Shown: in pieces, positions 36,787 to 49,034 of the stretch | Layout: every line of letters starts with the position of its first letter | Position numbering within the stretch: the stretch's first letter is position 1 | Source of the DNA: Styela clava | Taxonomy: Eukaryota > Chordata > Ascidiacea > Stolidobranchia > Styelidae | Direction of reading: 5' to 3' | Assembly (NCBI RefSeq): GCF_964204865.1 | Contig: NC_135257.1 | Location: 14,716,151-14,780,150 of the forward strand | Length of the DNA stretch: 64,000 nt | Made by a program: the position numbers and the translations under genes | Notes under the pieces: generated by a model | The model's input: only the letters and a program-made list of their open reading frames with translations | What the model was told of the DNA's origin: nothing | Database searches by the model: none

Positions 36787-38464
36787 TAAAAAAATTAAAA
36801 TACTTCATTCACAACTAATTTTCAGATAACACGCGAATCCGCAAAAACGAGGATTGTTTACAGTCATGCTTGAATATCTGTCTAAGCGGCTTCAAAAAAT
36901 TTAATTGTTACGTCATCGTTGACTTTTTGCTGATTGGCCATTGTTACGGAAATAATCAAGGAAAACGATGCTCGTGGAAATTCAATACAGTTTTCGTACT
37001 GGTACCGATGTGCGGCATTTGTATCCATATTTTGAGCCATTCATTGCCCTTGTACCTATTTAATTAAATAATGCATTTGAAGTTTCGTTTATTTAATGCA
37101 GAGTTTCCCAACCCGAGTCCGCGGTGTCAAATGAATTTACGGTTTGAGTCCGCAACGAGCCAGAAATTCATTGCGGGCCACAAACGTTTTTGCGAAACTT
37201 AAATATCAGCCAAGTTACGATTTACGTCAGAATTTACATAAAACATAAAAAGTAAGTTTATTGTCATAGCATTAATCGAGTCAATAATTCTGGTTACTGA
37301 TATGACTAACATGTGACGCGACAGGTCACTTGCGCGTCGCTCAATCGAAATTAGATTTCCCAACTTACTTACCTGAGTGGTGTTTCTCGCGAGTTCGAAC
37401 AACGAGGAATAAATTTTATTTCTGGTACATATCAATGGCGGCAACCCAAATTTTGTAAATTGAAAAGCGACAATACAAAATACTAAAAATAAACACCATA
37501 AGTTTTGTTTTATGATGGTCCGCGACCGATTAAAACGCTTTTTTATACATTGCAAATCGCAAAATTTCGGGTGCTACCGTAGTATACGTACCAGGGCATT
37601 TTCCCTTAGGATTCTTTGCTTTACTGCCTTCACATTGGTACGTACAGTACTGGAGCGCAGTAAGTGTTGTACGAACAGCTCAGATTTGTCGAATTCACAA
37701 AAATACGAATCAAAACAAAATATAATCGGGCACTTTAATAGGCATTTTTATGTCCACTGATTGTCATGGGATTTTCTGAGTAGTTAGTGTGGCGTAGTAT
37801 GTGTACCAGGCTAGGGTTAGGCCGTAATTTTTTTTCCAATTTTCCTTTTTTTAGTTCTATAACGAGTTTGGGGACTAGCGTTACTGCTACTACGATATAA
37901 CTTGATATTATCTCAACCCCAGTAGGGGTACCGGTACTAAACAACTTTGATCCTTGGACAAAATATGAAAACAGAAAGAAAAAGTAACCTAATGCAGTAA
38001 TGCGTTCGTTTACAAGTTTATGACCCTGTCATAGTAATACAAAGGACTGTTTGAAAGATAATTTAAAAAAATAAACCTGTGTTAATTTACGGAAATTTTT
38101 TACCCACAATCCGAGTAGTGTTCACTTTCATAATTTTATATCCAACGATATATAGAAATGTTGTACATTGACGGGAATCACACAGCAGTTGCTTCTTTCC
38201 AAAATTATAAAGCATTGGCAATAGAAATATTATTATTATATACTTATGTATGTTAAATTTATTCATTTTTGAAATGTAGAAGATGACATCCATTCCCTCT
38301 GAATTTCTACCAGAGTTTCATATTTTAGAATACCTCAATTTAATTTTATAAATACCTTTTTGATTTTTTGCTAAATATCACGATTTAAACTTTTTGAACT
38401 TGAATGCGCATTTACTTGGACATTTCAATAATAATTAAATCTCATGCATTCTGATATAAAGTAA
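36787..38464. other. Intergenic with repeat fragments
   Basis: No gene recognised. CAGAGTTTCCCAACCCGAGT at about 37100 looks like a hAT terminus without a partner. Positions 37790-37900 (AGGCTAGGGTTAGGCCGTAA and following) resemble the interior of the palindromic MITE at 60339-60587. Confidence 0.4.
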
Positions 38465-38869
38465 TTAAATTCCATTCCCTAGGCTACTGGTCATTTTGAC
38501 TGGCAGTGAAGAAATAGAAAAACCGACATCTGAAACAGCGCATTCACTACTATCAGTGTACAAAACTGAGGTTTGGTCTTCTTCAGAGCCAGGCAATTCC
38601 AATTCGGGCAAGCCTTCAAACACTGGAAATGGAATTTCATTGTATTGTGGAATTGGTCTAATTGCAGACTCGAGGTTTAGGTAAACTAACGATCTCTCGT
38701 TCTTCCTATTGATTCCCTTCGTGTTTACTGCACAGAAGTAGCAGTCATCAAAATATTTTTTCGAGATCATTGGAATACCAAAGCGGAGTGACTTTCTATC
38801 CTTTTTTGTCCACTGTCGAAGAGGCTCAACACATTGCTTGTATACAATATGGGGTGCCCAACTGCCCAT
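38465..38869 (-). CDS. Uncharacterised multicopy metazoan protein, DCYFC...GINRKN type (N-terminally cut)
   Basis: A 134-residue open frame. It contains SWAPHIV, LRQWTKKDRKSLRFGIPM, DDCYFCAVNTKGINRKN, LESAIRPIPQYNEIPFPVF and an acidic tail. This set is familiar from a family of unknown function that is repeated many times in some invertebrate genomes, where the CX2C pairs look zinc-binding. Here the upstream pair seems damaged (IVYKQC where I would expect C-X2-C), and an in-frame TAA lies two codons upstream of the ATG, so the N-terminal part is missing. I infer a dispersed, possibly transposon-linked relic rather than an active single-copy gene. Function is not known to me. Confidence 0.5.
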   Translation of the reverse strand: MGSWAPHIVYKQCVEPLRQWTKKDRKSLRFGIPMISKKYFDDCYFCAVNTKGINRKNERSLVYLNLESAIRPIPQYNEIPFPVFEGLPELELPGSEEDQTSVLYTDSSECAVSDVGFSISSLPVKMTSSLGNGI

Positions 38870-39028
38870 ACCTTATCTTGATCACCCATCATTACATTGA
38901 AGTAGGCAAGATACGCACACTTCACAAATTTACCAATCCCTTTTCTGTTGGATTATATATACCTTTACTTGTAATTATAACGCTAAAATGCATATAAGAA
39001 TACTCCTAATTTTAAGGTGGAAAAGGGG

Positions 39029-39123
39029 CGTTTGGGTAGAATGTGCACCAAGATGGCGCACAACCTGAACATAGTATGTTAACAGTTTAAGATTATCAGG
39101 TTGTGCGCAAAAACACTACCCAA
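39029..39123. mobile_element. Palindromic MITE, AAGATGGCGCACAACCTGA family, short copy
   Basis: TTTGGGTAGAATGTGCACCA followed by AGATGGCGCACAACCTGA is mirrored by TCAGGTTGTGCGCAAAAAC then ACTACCCAAG. The spacer is about 25 bp. Related copies are at 41448-41557 and 60339-60587. Confidence 0.65.
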
Positions 39124-39420
39124 GCACCAAAAAGGTATAAAATAGCAAATATTTCAACAATTTTACCTGATGAGAAAAAACTAGTATGCTTTTCGTACTC
39201 AGCACCCTTAAATTAACCTAAATCCGCTTAGAAACTTTGGACAGCAAAAATGTGTTGGCCAGTGTTAAGTATCAATATCAATATGCCGAGGTTGGACTAT
39301 CGAAAAGTTATAAGTTCTAAACAATTTGTTAATTAAATCCTACTAATTAAATTATATATCGTGCCATCACGAAAGATCGCCTCAGACGTTATAAGCCATC
39401 AGGCATTATACCTATAAGGC

Positions 39421-40750
39421 AGTGGTTCCTAAACTGGGGACACGAGAGGTCACAAGATGGAATCGGAAATTTCCATGTAACGGTTCCTGAAACGGTCTCC
39501 GCGTTCGTAAAAAATACCGGCTTTTTCGCAGTGTAATAAGTTTTTTTTCTGTCTTGCAATATTCAATCTATATTCTATGATAACTACAAGAATTCAAAAT
39601 GTCTCTCTATTTTAATTCATTTGTGTTCAAGGTAACTCGCGGTTGCGGCGACTCAGGACAATATAAACTTATTTCCGATCTAAAATACCACCCCAATCTG
39701 CGGACATAATAATGTGTGATCAACTGCCCGATTATATTTAGTTTTCATATATATTGCGCTCATTGGAATTCGTTATCGTCGTTAGAAAGATCTGGTATAG
39801 AATCCCAGACAGTATATTTAATTTAGTACAATGAAAATACATATAGAGTATATTAGTATCTGAAAAATACTTATTCATCGACTTGAAATCCGGTACGGCT
39901 CCTGAGTCAGTTGTCGAGGTTACGCCACTCGTGAAAAGAGAAAGTGAGAAAGTGTTTTAATCTGTCGCAGTCCACCCCAAAACAAATCTCATGGTGTTTT
40001 CCGTTTCATTTTTAGTATTTTATAATTCCGCTTTTTCAATCAAGAAATTTTTGGTTGCGAACTCACTTCTTTATTATATCTTTAGCACATCGTCGTTGAT
40101 GATTATATAATAAAAACTAATTCGTTTTCCCCACCAGTGTCATGGTTCCATGCGAGAACAAAAGAAGCAATTATCATCGTCTTCACGGCACTGAAATATG
40201 TCGAGGAAAATTTCTGATTTAGGGAGAATAAACACCGAAATTAAGATTTTCACGGCTAAAATAACACGTCACGCTGACGAAAACAATCGAGATTTATGCA
40301 AAATGCAATCGCAAACGTCCTTAGCGACTTTATTTTGCTGTTTTAAGCTAAAAATGTTGATTGAATTTTACGTGTCATATGTAAACGTTTGAGCAGAAAA
40401 TACATTAAAGCGCAAAAACATACGTTTATTGTGTGTTTAGTTTTACTTAAAACTTAGTTTGACTTTACCTGGTATTGCGAACTGAGCGGAAAAAGGAGAA
40501 TGTATAATGACCACTATTTGAGTATGGCTTTATACATACGACAGTGAATGGCGAAGTTGTACTCCCATGCGTATTACCCTAAACAATCTGAGCAATGACG
40601 CTAGGAGACCAACACTCTTACAGTGTCCTCTTAATATAAAGCAACCTGCCAATCACAAAAGTATATTTTCAAAGAAAAAAAGAGGGGGGCGCGAAGTTTG
40701 TAAAATTTTTCAAAGGGGGCGCGGCTCAAAAAGTTCAAGAACCCCTATGG
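39421..40750. mobile_element. Possible decayed hAT-like element
   Basis: CAGTGGTTCCTAAACTGGGG at 39421 and, on the other strand, CATAGGGGTTCTTGAACTTT ending near 40750 are hAT-like ends of imperfect match. GGGGGCGCGG strings near the right end are typical sub-terminal sequence. No target duplication and no transposase domain are seen, so the pairing is uncertain. Confidence 0.4.
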
Positions 40751-41447
40751 CCAATATAGCATGGGTTTGTAGGAAGAACAAATCATTATTCATTCTAAAT
40801 AAACATTTTGATTTTCAGTTTATGAGAACTCTTGGAGATAAAAATACAAATGCGTAATTAACCCACAATGTAGGCTACGCTCAGATCATAGTTTATGCTC
40901 CGATCAAACAAAATATTCGCATCCTGCATGACTCGCTCTCCCATGGAGTACAGCTGGTAACAACCCAATTTAAACAACGACGCAATCAATCTGTCTTTCT
41001 TTGAAAAACAATCACGGACTTTGTGACAAATAAAACACAGCGACATTAAATTGAAACAGTCTAGAATAGGAAAAAAAAGAGAGAAAATGATAGCGCGACG
41101 ACTGATGAATGATGAATGATGTCATTCCCCGTCATTTGTATTATACTAGCATTTCATGATTGGGCACACAAAGATAGTACCAGGTATAAAAGTTATTCTA
41201 GTTCATGGACTGTTTATATATCTTACCTCAATCTTCTTGTAATCCACATTATATTACAATTATATATACAGTATATCGAATTGGAGTTGTAACAGACCGA
41301 GAGGCAACAGCGCCATATTATCAAGTCGCTTTGGCGTTTGTTTTCTCAAAGGAAAATGTGAAAAATTTATCCTAACCTGTAGTGACGTAGTCCAACAACG
41401 CTAAATTCAGTTGTCAGTAGTTCTTAGTGGCAATACTGAAATAGGTG

Positions 41448-41557
41448 GGCTCCAGGAGTATGCGCACCAAGATGTCGCACAACCTGAATTTTAACCGGTA
41501 CACACATACTATATTCAGGTTGTGCGCCATCTTGGTGCGCATACTTTTCGAGGTCCG
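41448..41557. mobile_element. Palindromic MITE, AAGATGGCGCACAACCTGA family
   Basis: GGCTCCAGGAGTATGCGCAC then CAAGATGTCGCACAACCTGA is mirrored by TCAGGTTGTGCGCCATCTTG then GTGCGCATACTTTTCGAGGT. Arms are about 43 bp with a spacer of about 25 bp. It sits about 420 bp upstream of the first coding exon of the GH31 gene. Confidence 0.75.
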
Positions 41558-41976
41558 AAATAAGTTTACTGTCCGGGAATAGTTGTGTATCTGTTTATAA
41601 TACTTACACGATACAAAATAGTGATTTATAAGAGGATGGGGAACTGAGGTACAAACTTGACAAAACATCCTCAAAATAAGCGCCAAAAATATTGCAATGA
41701 GACATAGAGAGCGGTTTCATACATTGTACGGTATGTCATATTCTCAGCTTAGATTACGATCTGGTGTTTATATCCCATTTTGCTCACTAAGCGGCACTCT
41801 TGGAGGCAGGGAATTTTCCCGAGTTATAGCCTGTTTGCGGTGTTTTGCGCTGTATTCAGTAAGTAGTAAGACCGGTTTGGCTATGGTTGTAACGTATTCG
41901 CGTTGGTGTCATTCAGTCATAGCATAGACTTGTGTTTTCTTCTGAAGCGATAACTCACGACTTCATAGTATGAATC

Positions 41977-44900
41977 ATGAATAATAACAGCCCACGAAAG
42001 AATAATGGATATGCCCGTTTTGCTTCCAAGCCAAGTTACGACCAACAAGAAGTTGGATTAATTGCAGGTGAAGTTACCGTACATTCTTCTCATCAAAATG
42101 TTTTTTTTAGGATTTTTGGAATTCTATCTTAGGTAAACTGAGGCCCATAAGTTATATATTTTTTAAATCACTTTATTGCACTGTGTGGAAGATGAAAACA
42201 GGATTATTTAGAAATCTAGCTGCTTACTTTAAACTACTAACTAATACATAGGTCTGTAGGCGCACGTTCATGAGCTGTTCTTACTTGTTTTAACACAATA
42301 TTTGATTCACAGATGATGATGACACTGTGGATGATTTGGTTTACAGGGATGATGTCAATGGCAGGGATAAACCAGATGAGAATACTGAAACAAAGTAAGT
42401 ATCCTATTCAGCATTTGATATTCTTATTACAGCGATAGCAGCTCATGTGTATTATTGGAATATTAGCTTGAAAGTATTGAAAATAAATATTGTTTGAAAA
42501 TTTGTCTGCTATGTATAATTATGTATTTGGCATTTTGTTCCAGCCTGTCCTGGCTTCCTTATGTTAAAGGTTTTATTTCAGCTAAGATAATAAATGAAGG
42601 TGTAATCATCTATTAACATCAAGATTTGTGTTATATCTCATGAATGCAATACTTGGTTTACTAAACTACTCTGCGATGTCTAACTTAACTTGGAAATTTG
42701 AAGAATCTTTGTGAGTAATATCAAATTCAAAAATCAAATTTTTCTTTCAGATATTCAATGCGAGTGAGTATGGAGAGGATGAATGGTGTTAATGTCAAAA
42801 CAACGCATTCCACAAGTTGCAAGTTGAAGTTTATTGTTACATTATGTGGCTCCATTATAATAATCGGCATGATTCTTATTTTACATTTCTACAATAATCG
42901 CCCAAAGACTATCAGCATTGGGGATGGACCCTATGGTCTTGCACAACTGTGTTTACATGACAGGTCTCTGAAAATTTTAGACCACATGAAGAATATTAAA
43001 ATGGAAATCTCAATTGCAGGAGATTATTTTCCTTCAATTGAATATGACCAAGCGTATAACTGTAACGAAGATCCAGCAACTATGTCTGGTATGTGCTTGA
43101 GATGGCCTGAACATAATACCACATTGAGCATTATTTCGGTGAAAATTCCGATTTCTTCGTCACCGAGTGATGCTCTTCAGTGCTTAAAGGTTTCATGGTC
43201 TTACAAGCATAATAACATACCTGAAGATTGTATATATCTAGACAGTGTTGATAATGGTGAAATAATCGGACAAAATGTCTGGTTTGATACTCAAAATTAT
43301 GTTCTCTGGCCTCAAATTCAAGATTCATCATGTGTTAAGACATGTTCTCATTATGTTACTGGAAGTCAAGTCGGTGCCACTGAAAAAGCACATAAAGATA
43401 TGGGTGGCACAGTTGTAGAACCACTTTGGATGTCATCACAAGCATTACTAGTGAAAGCATCATTACATGATCCTCTTCTTGCTTGTAGCTATTTATGTCA
43501 TAACGCTACCCGATCAAAATTGTGTCTGAAAACAAGGGACGATGACAGCCATCATTTATTGGCACATTCTGATGTGAAAGAACGAACATCCAATCTGACG
43601 TATGTTGTTTGCGCAGCAGAGAATACAAAAGAACTTTATGAGAAGGCAACTTCTACTCTTTTAAAACCAGATCTTTCAGTTACTCAAGGTAAACTTTCAA
43701 ATGTGGTTAATGATGGCGTTTATTTTGAATCTGGCCAGGAGCCTTCTCATCTTATGACAGAAAAGAAAAAATTGACAGAATCTTGCTCTTTTCTATTCAA
43801 ACGTCCTTTGTGGAACATTGTTTTTAACAAAGATAATGTTGAAAAAGAGTTGAATCACATAAAGGAGATTGGTGGAACAGGAATATTATGTAACATGAGT
43901 GACATATTCACTGCAATTGGAGATTTCGAATTACGTAATGATTCCAACATAAACACAATGACTGTCATTAATTCAATGCATGGTATGGGATTTAAAGTAA
44001 TGCTGCCAGTTTCACCCTTTGTAAATTTTAATTCTGATAATTTCCAAAAAGCAGTTTATAAAGATTTTCTCGTCAAAAGTCAGACAAAAGAGGCTCCTGT
44101 GCTAACAAATGTTCCAATGTTTGGAAATCGTATTTATCCCGGTATTGTTGATTTCACAAACCCTGAAACTAATGGATGGTTTGCAAAACATGTCGATTTT
44201 TTTAAAACAAAATTCAAAATAGATTATATTCACTTATTTTTTGGACAAGCCTCATGGCTCCCAGCACAATATAGTTTGCATAATCCATTGCATAACCCAA
44301 GTTTTTATTCTACATTATATACGAATGTCGGACGACAAATTGGGACTTGCACAGTCACTGATGTTGCATTTTCATCGCAAGGGGATCGCCAGATCGTTAT
44401 GCTTAAAGCAGTAGATGGTTTAGAATCTACTATGAAGTTGGCATTAGCATCCGGATTGGCTGGTTATCCCTTTTTCATTCCAAATCTACCCTTTCGCTTG
44501 GCAGAAGTGAGCATGATGGGACCAGCTGATTTAGAAGATGGTTTTATTAGATGGATCCAACTTGTATCTTTTTTTCCTGTTGCTCATATGCCCTGGGATT
44601 TTGATGCCCTAAGTAAAGCTGGAGTGAATTTTACCAGGCTTACCAGTATGGTTAAAAAGTGCATGAATATCAGGCATGGTCCAGTTGTCGGATCAGCACT
44701 GGAAGCTGCCATGCAAGATGCAGATAAAGGTGGCTCAATACCTATCATCTCCCCTTTATGGATGGCTGCTAATGTTCCACCAGTTTCTGAAGGCAAATTT
44801 GAAATTGAAAGAATTTATAAAATCCAAGATCAATTCATGATTGGTGAAAATATAATGTTTGCGCCAGTATTGCAAATGGGGCAACGTTCTAGATCTGTAT

Positions 44901-45028
44901 ATTTTCCTGCTGGCCAGTGGACGGAATTGAATAAACCAGGAAGCAAAATAGGTTCAGATGGTAGACTTTGGCTTAGTGATTACAGAGTTGATTTAGATGA
45001 CATTCTAATATTTGTACGTAAAATTTAA
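41977..45028 (+). CDS. MYORG/SITS-binding-protein-like GH31 membrane protein, probable pseudoenzyme
   Basis: Three coding exons, 41977-42067, 42313-42394 and 42751-45028, with GT/AG borders in phases 1 and 2, give 816 residues. Start at ATG 41977, because the earlier ATG at 41970 stops after four codons. The layout is an acidic cytosolic N-terminus (residues 1-84, DDDDTVDDLVYRDD), one membrane anchor at about 85-105 (FIVTLCGSIIIIGMILILHF), and a luminal part with NxT/S sites and Cys residues, then a family 31 (beta/alpha)8 barrel from about residue 410 (WNIVFNKDNVEKELNHIKEI; GYPFFIPNLPF). MYORG is an ER/Golgi alpha-galactosidase; SITS-binding protein is a related type II protein. At the strand carrying the Asp nucleophile in active members (usually an Asp followed closely by Glu), this protein reads IHLFFGQASWLP: hydrophobic residues replace the Asp and Gln replaces the Glu. 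The acid/base segment (QIVMLKAVDGLES) also looks shortened. Inference: binding or chaperone role rather than hydrolysis. Confidence 0.85.
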
Positions 45029-47163
45029 CCCTGCTCAGTGTTATAAATGTTGTCACAGATATTTGTAATACAATCGAATATCCCAATAATTTATATTGCA
45101 TTTCCCTAAATATAAAATTCATTCTTTATCAAATTATTTGCCATGGATGGTGTATCTTAATTGAGTATTGGCCCATAGTTGATTACAGGTAAAACAAACT
45201 CATTACCTAATTAAAATTACATTCTATTTTTGATAGCAGCATAAATATATATTATCACAAAAGCATGCCAGTTTATACCGATCATATGTACATATGGAAA
45301 TGATGAATCACATATGCCGGTATCATGCCAACACATTTCCTTCTTTTGTGCAATTCAATACATCCTGTTGTAAATGATACCACATACAACTCTGAAGCAA
45401 ATAACATGTGTAATATATTTAACATATTTATAAAGTGCAGTATGCTTGTTATTTATTGTTTTTTTTCAACAATTTTTCTTTGAAATAGTATAAGATGATA
45501 GTATCCTGATGGTCTACTGCAATATGTTTTCCTTTCCAAGCAGTTTGATGAATATAGTTCCATTTACCCAATATGTAATCCTATTTTCAATGCCAAAAAT
45601 ATCCAAACTGCCCCCTGATTTAACTGAAACAATTCAACTATTTTCATTTCAAGTGATAAAGCATTCTATTATATTAATTATTGTTAGTGCTGCTTTTGGG
45701 ATTTTTTTTAATCTGAGAAAATTTTATTTTGTAAAATTTCATTTCCTTGGAATAAGTTTACTTCAATAACAAATATTCAATGATCCTGTATTTGGCACTC
45801 TACCCAAGCTAAAAATTAATCCCTCTAGTTAAATTATGATTTTTTTTTCTGTATTTTCTTAGTTTATTCCTGTGTGAAGTATTGATGCAAAACATTTACA
45901 TTTGTAAATTTGTATTAAATATTATTTGATGTGACCAACAACTTTTGTTATTGCTTTGAATGTGTCTGTTTTTTTTGTTCTGTAAATGTCTTCCAATACA
46001 CAACTATCTTAAAAAAAAACGATTGTGAGGCATGATGTCACTGCATTTGTATACAATATTGATTGGCTGGTATTTGTGGCATCAAATTAATGCATTTGAA
46101 AATGCCGCTTATAGGGTTGATTTAGGCCAAGATAATTTTTTCTAAATGAAATTTTATAAAATGAAAAATATTTGATTTTTTTTATTTTAGATTGAAGAAA
46201 ATTTTTCATTTGAAAAAATTTTCTGGTGCATTCACAAGGCCCATGGAACACGTCTAATATTTTCTTTATCATATAACAGCATTATCTTATATTTCTTTGC
46301 TAAATCATCTAGTTACGATCAACCATGATAGGTATGAGCACATTAAAAGCGAGCATTCTAAAATTGATCAGCATCTTGCCATTTTTTTGACTGCCTATTA
46401 CTAACCATGACATCTATAAGTATAAAAATTGATTATATCTTGCTATTTTTATGACTGCCTGAATTTTTGCATTTCTTTTCTTGACTCTAGTGATTTCATT
46501 ATATTTTGTCAATTATTGCTGAGAACATATTGCTTTGAATTTTTAATGTTTCTAACATTGTACCAAAATACATGTATAGCATATTATTGTCCGAGCACAC
46601 GTGGATGAACAATATATGAAATTAGAGAGTCTAATTATGGATAATGTCAGTTAGTAATCTACATAGGGTTCAATATTTATATGTATTTATTTTACAATCA
46701 CATTTTCATAATATACACATGGAAAATTAATTTCTGTAAACGTCCCTTCTGTGAATGACAGCTCTATTTGTTCTGTTTTAGTTTAGTGATTACCGGTATA
46801 TATTTCAAAATTAAATCAACCACGGAAGCCCGTCTAGTCTTAGGTATGATATCCTATTTGATTGCATTCTGAATTTTGCCATACTGTTCTCTTTTATCAT
46901 ATTTCAAATAATGTCAAGTTATACCGTTTTTGTTGTGCAATGAAAAATAGTTTTCAGAGATATTTACAATTACATGGTACGCGATGGAACAATCTCAATC
47001 TCATAATTTTCAATGTTGGGTTGTGAAGCAAGCGCTGTGGTCGAATACACATCGTTAGTCACACGCAATAGCTTTTTGCACTTAGTGTTCGATGATGGCT
47101 TCGATCTCCCTCTTTCTGCGTGTGATCTTGCTTTTCCTTGAAAAAAGTTGTCGTTTTCCTCCT
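45029..47163. other. 3' flank of the GH31 gene, no further gene
   Basis: AT-rich, probably including the 3'UTR. The plus-strand frame 45509-45769 has no domain and lies in AT-rich sequence. No convincing poly(A) signal/terminus pair could be chosen by eye. Confidence 0.4.
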
Positions 47164-49034
47164 CAGTGGTTCCCAACCCTTTTACATATCGCGGCCCACT
47201 ATTGAGCACTTTAAATATTCTCGGCACATCTATAACAAAACATGAACACTCCTACTGATAAAGCCAGTTTGTTATTAATAATAAACAAAGGAGATCAGAT
47301 AAAGGGAATTTTATTCAATTAGATACAACATACCCTGTGTTTAGTAACAGGTATAGATATAATAATAATAGTGAATGTCAGTAGGACTGTTATGGCCGGA
47401 GCCTCTTTACTACTGCTGTAATGCGGGACGAATGTGAAGGAGACATGCTCCCAACTCTTTGTGAGATACATACTCTTAACGCAGGCGAGAGGGGCCCCAA
47501 TAATTTCGTCTATATTTAAACACGTGTTGTTCCCGCTTCAAAAAAAATATCATTCCCGAAAAGTATGATATTCATTCCCGAAAAGTATGATATCCCGATA
47601 TTATAACTGTTTTCTTACAACAATGTACACAAGAGCGCCTTTGGAGCACCTCACATTTTTGTAAAAGATCCGCGGCCGCACGGGTTACACGTGGTCTTTA
47701 AACGCCCCGCCGATCACGCGCTCCGGTTTTGCCAAAGTGACTATAAACTTTATAGTCACTTTGGGTTTTGCTCGCCTTTCCACGTTACGCCCTTATTATT
47801 AACACAGGCATTCACTTTTGTACCTACGGTATTTCTTTTTTGTTACAATATAATATGTTTCTCCCACTGCCAAAATCATTTAATAGTGTTATTGTCGGCA
47901 CTTGCGAGAAATGAAAATGGCAAACAAACTGTATTTAATTTAATTAACTGTATCGCTAAAAAACAACAAATTGATTTAAAGTTGTTATAAACCGCTGGAC
48001 GTATCTTTTCACGTTGTGAATTTCGTGCAAGGCCCGGGCATATGTTAATGGCAAATATCATAGCATTTATTATGTCGAAACACTAATTCGACTTTTCAGA
48101 CCGCAGAAACTATTCAAAAAAGGTAAACGTTTTTGTGTTAGAGATATGAAATAATCGTCAATTCCACCACGCTTTCGTCAAGTCGTGCAATTTACTAAAT
48201 TTCAAGACGGTTTTCATGAATTTCATTACATCAGTGTTTGAACTACTGGCGTGATCGCAAGGGAGGGCAAAATAGAATATATTCATCGATTCGAATATTT
48301 TTAACGAATTGTCAAATATCGGGTATTTTTATTATATATACAACACGCATCCAGAACGCTAAACATTCTAATGTTGGTGAGCTATTTCTGACAAATTATT
48401 ACACAACGGCGAACGTCGAAGTGTGGCTTTATATTCCTGGGAGAACTAAGCGTTCACATAGGCGACATGTGTTAAAAACAGCTAGTAAGGAGTGAATTAG
48501 GTATTTTATTCCGATTTTTATCTTTTGCGCCGGCTTTGATCTTTCTCCCCACCGTTTGTAAATTACCTTTTCCTATTTTAAGCTGACAATATTACCATTT
48601 CTGACGCCGGAATGCGGATATCTAAGAAGACGATATAGTTGACTTTCTTATGATTTTACTTTTCCTTTCTGCGTGTTTTATTTTCCTATTAAATAGTGTA
48701 TAAAAACCCGACAGAGTTATTGCTTGAATCCTGAATGTTATTTTGAGTTTAAATAACGATCCAATAAATCGGCAATAATGCTAGTCAAATAATAATTCCC
48801 TGGTTAAATTGGGTACCTTGTTTGACATTTTCAATTTTACGAAACGGTGTTGAACTAATACCCAAATACGACTCCTCAATTTTGTCGTTTCTGTTAGCAA
48901 GAGCCGTGGGGTCATTTCACGTAATTGAAGGGATTGGAAATTGGAATAACTCGAAATAAATTCAAAAATGAAATCTCTCCGTAGCACACCAAAATCATTT
49001 CGCGGCACATTGGCACTGTGGTTGGGAACCAGTG
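47164..49034. mobile_element. hAT-like element, CAGTGGTTCCCAACC ends, 1.87 kb, non-coding
   Basis: The left end CAGTGGTTCCCAACCCTTTT and right end GGTTGGGAACCAGTG form a 15-bp inverted repeat with one mismatch. Sub-terminal CGCGGCCCAC and CGCGGCACAT are alike. The flanks (TTCCTCCT and GTCTAGCT) do not form a clear 8-bp duplication. Interior frames show no transposase domain. Confidence 0.7.

Noticed and set aside
36443..36829. 128- and 90-codon open frames on both strands
   Set aside because: They fall on the tRNA-derived SINE; the A and B boxes explain the sequence better than a protein.
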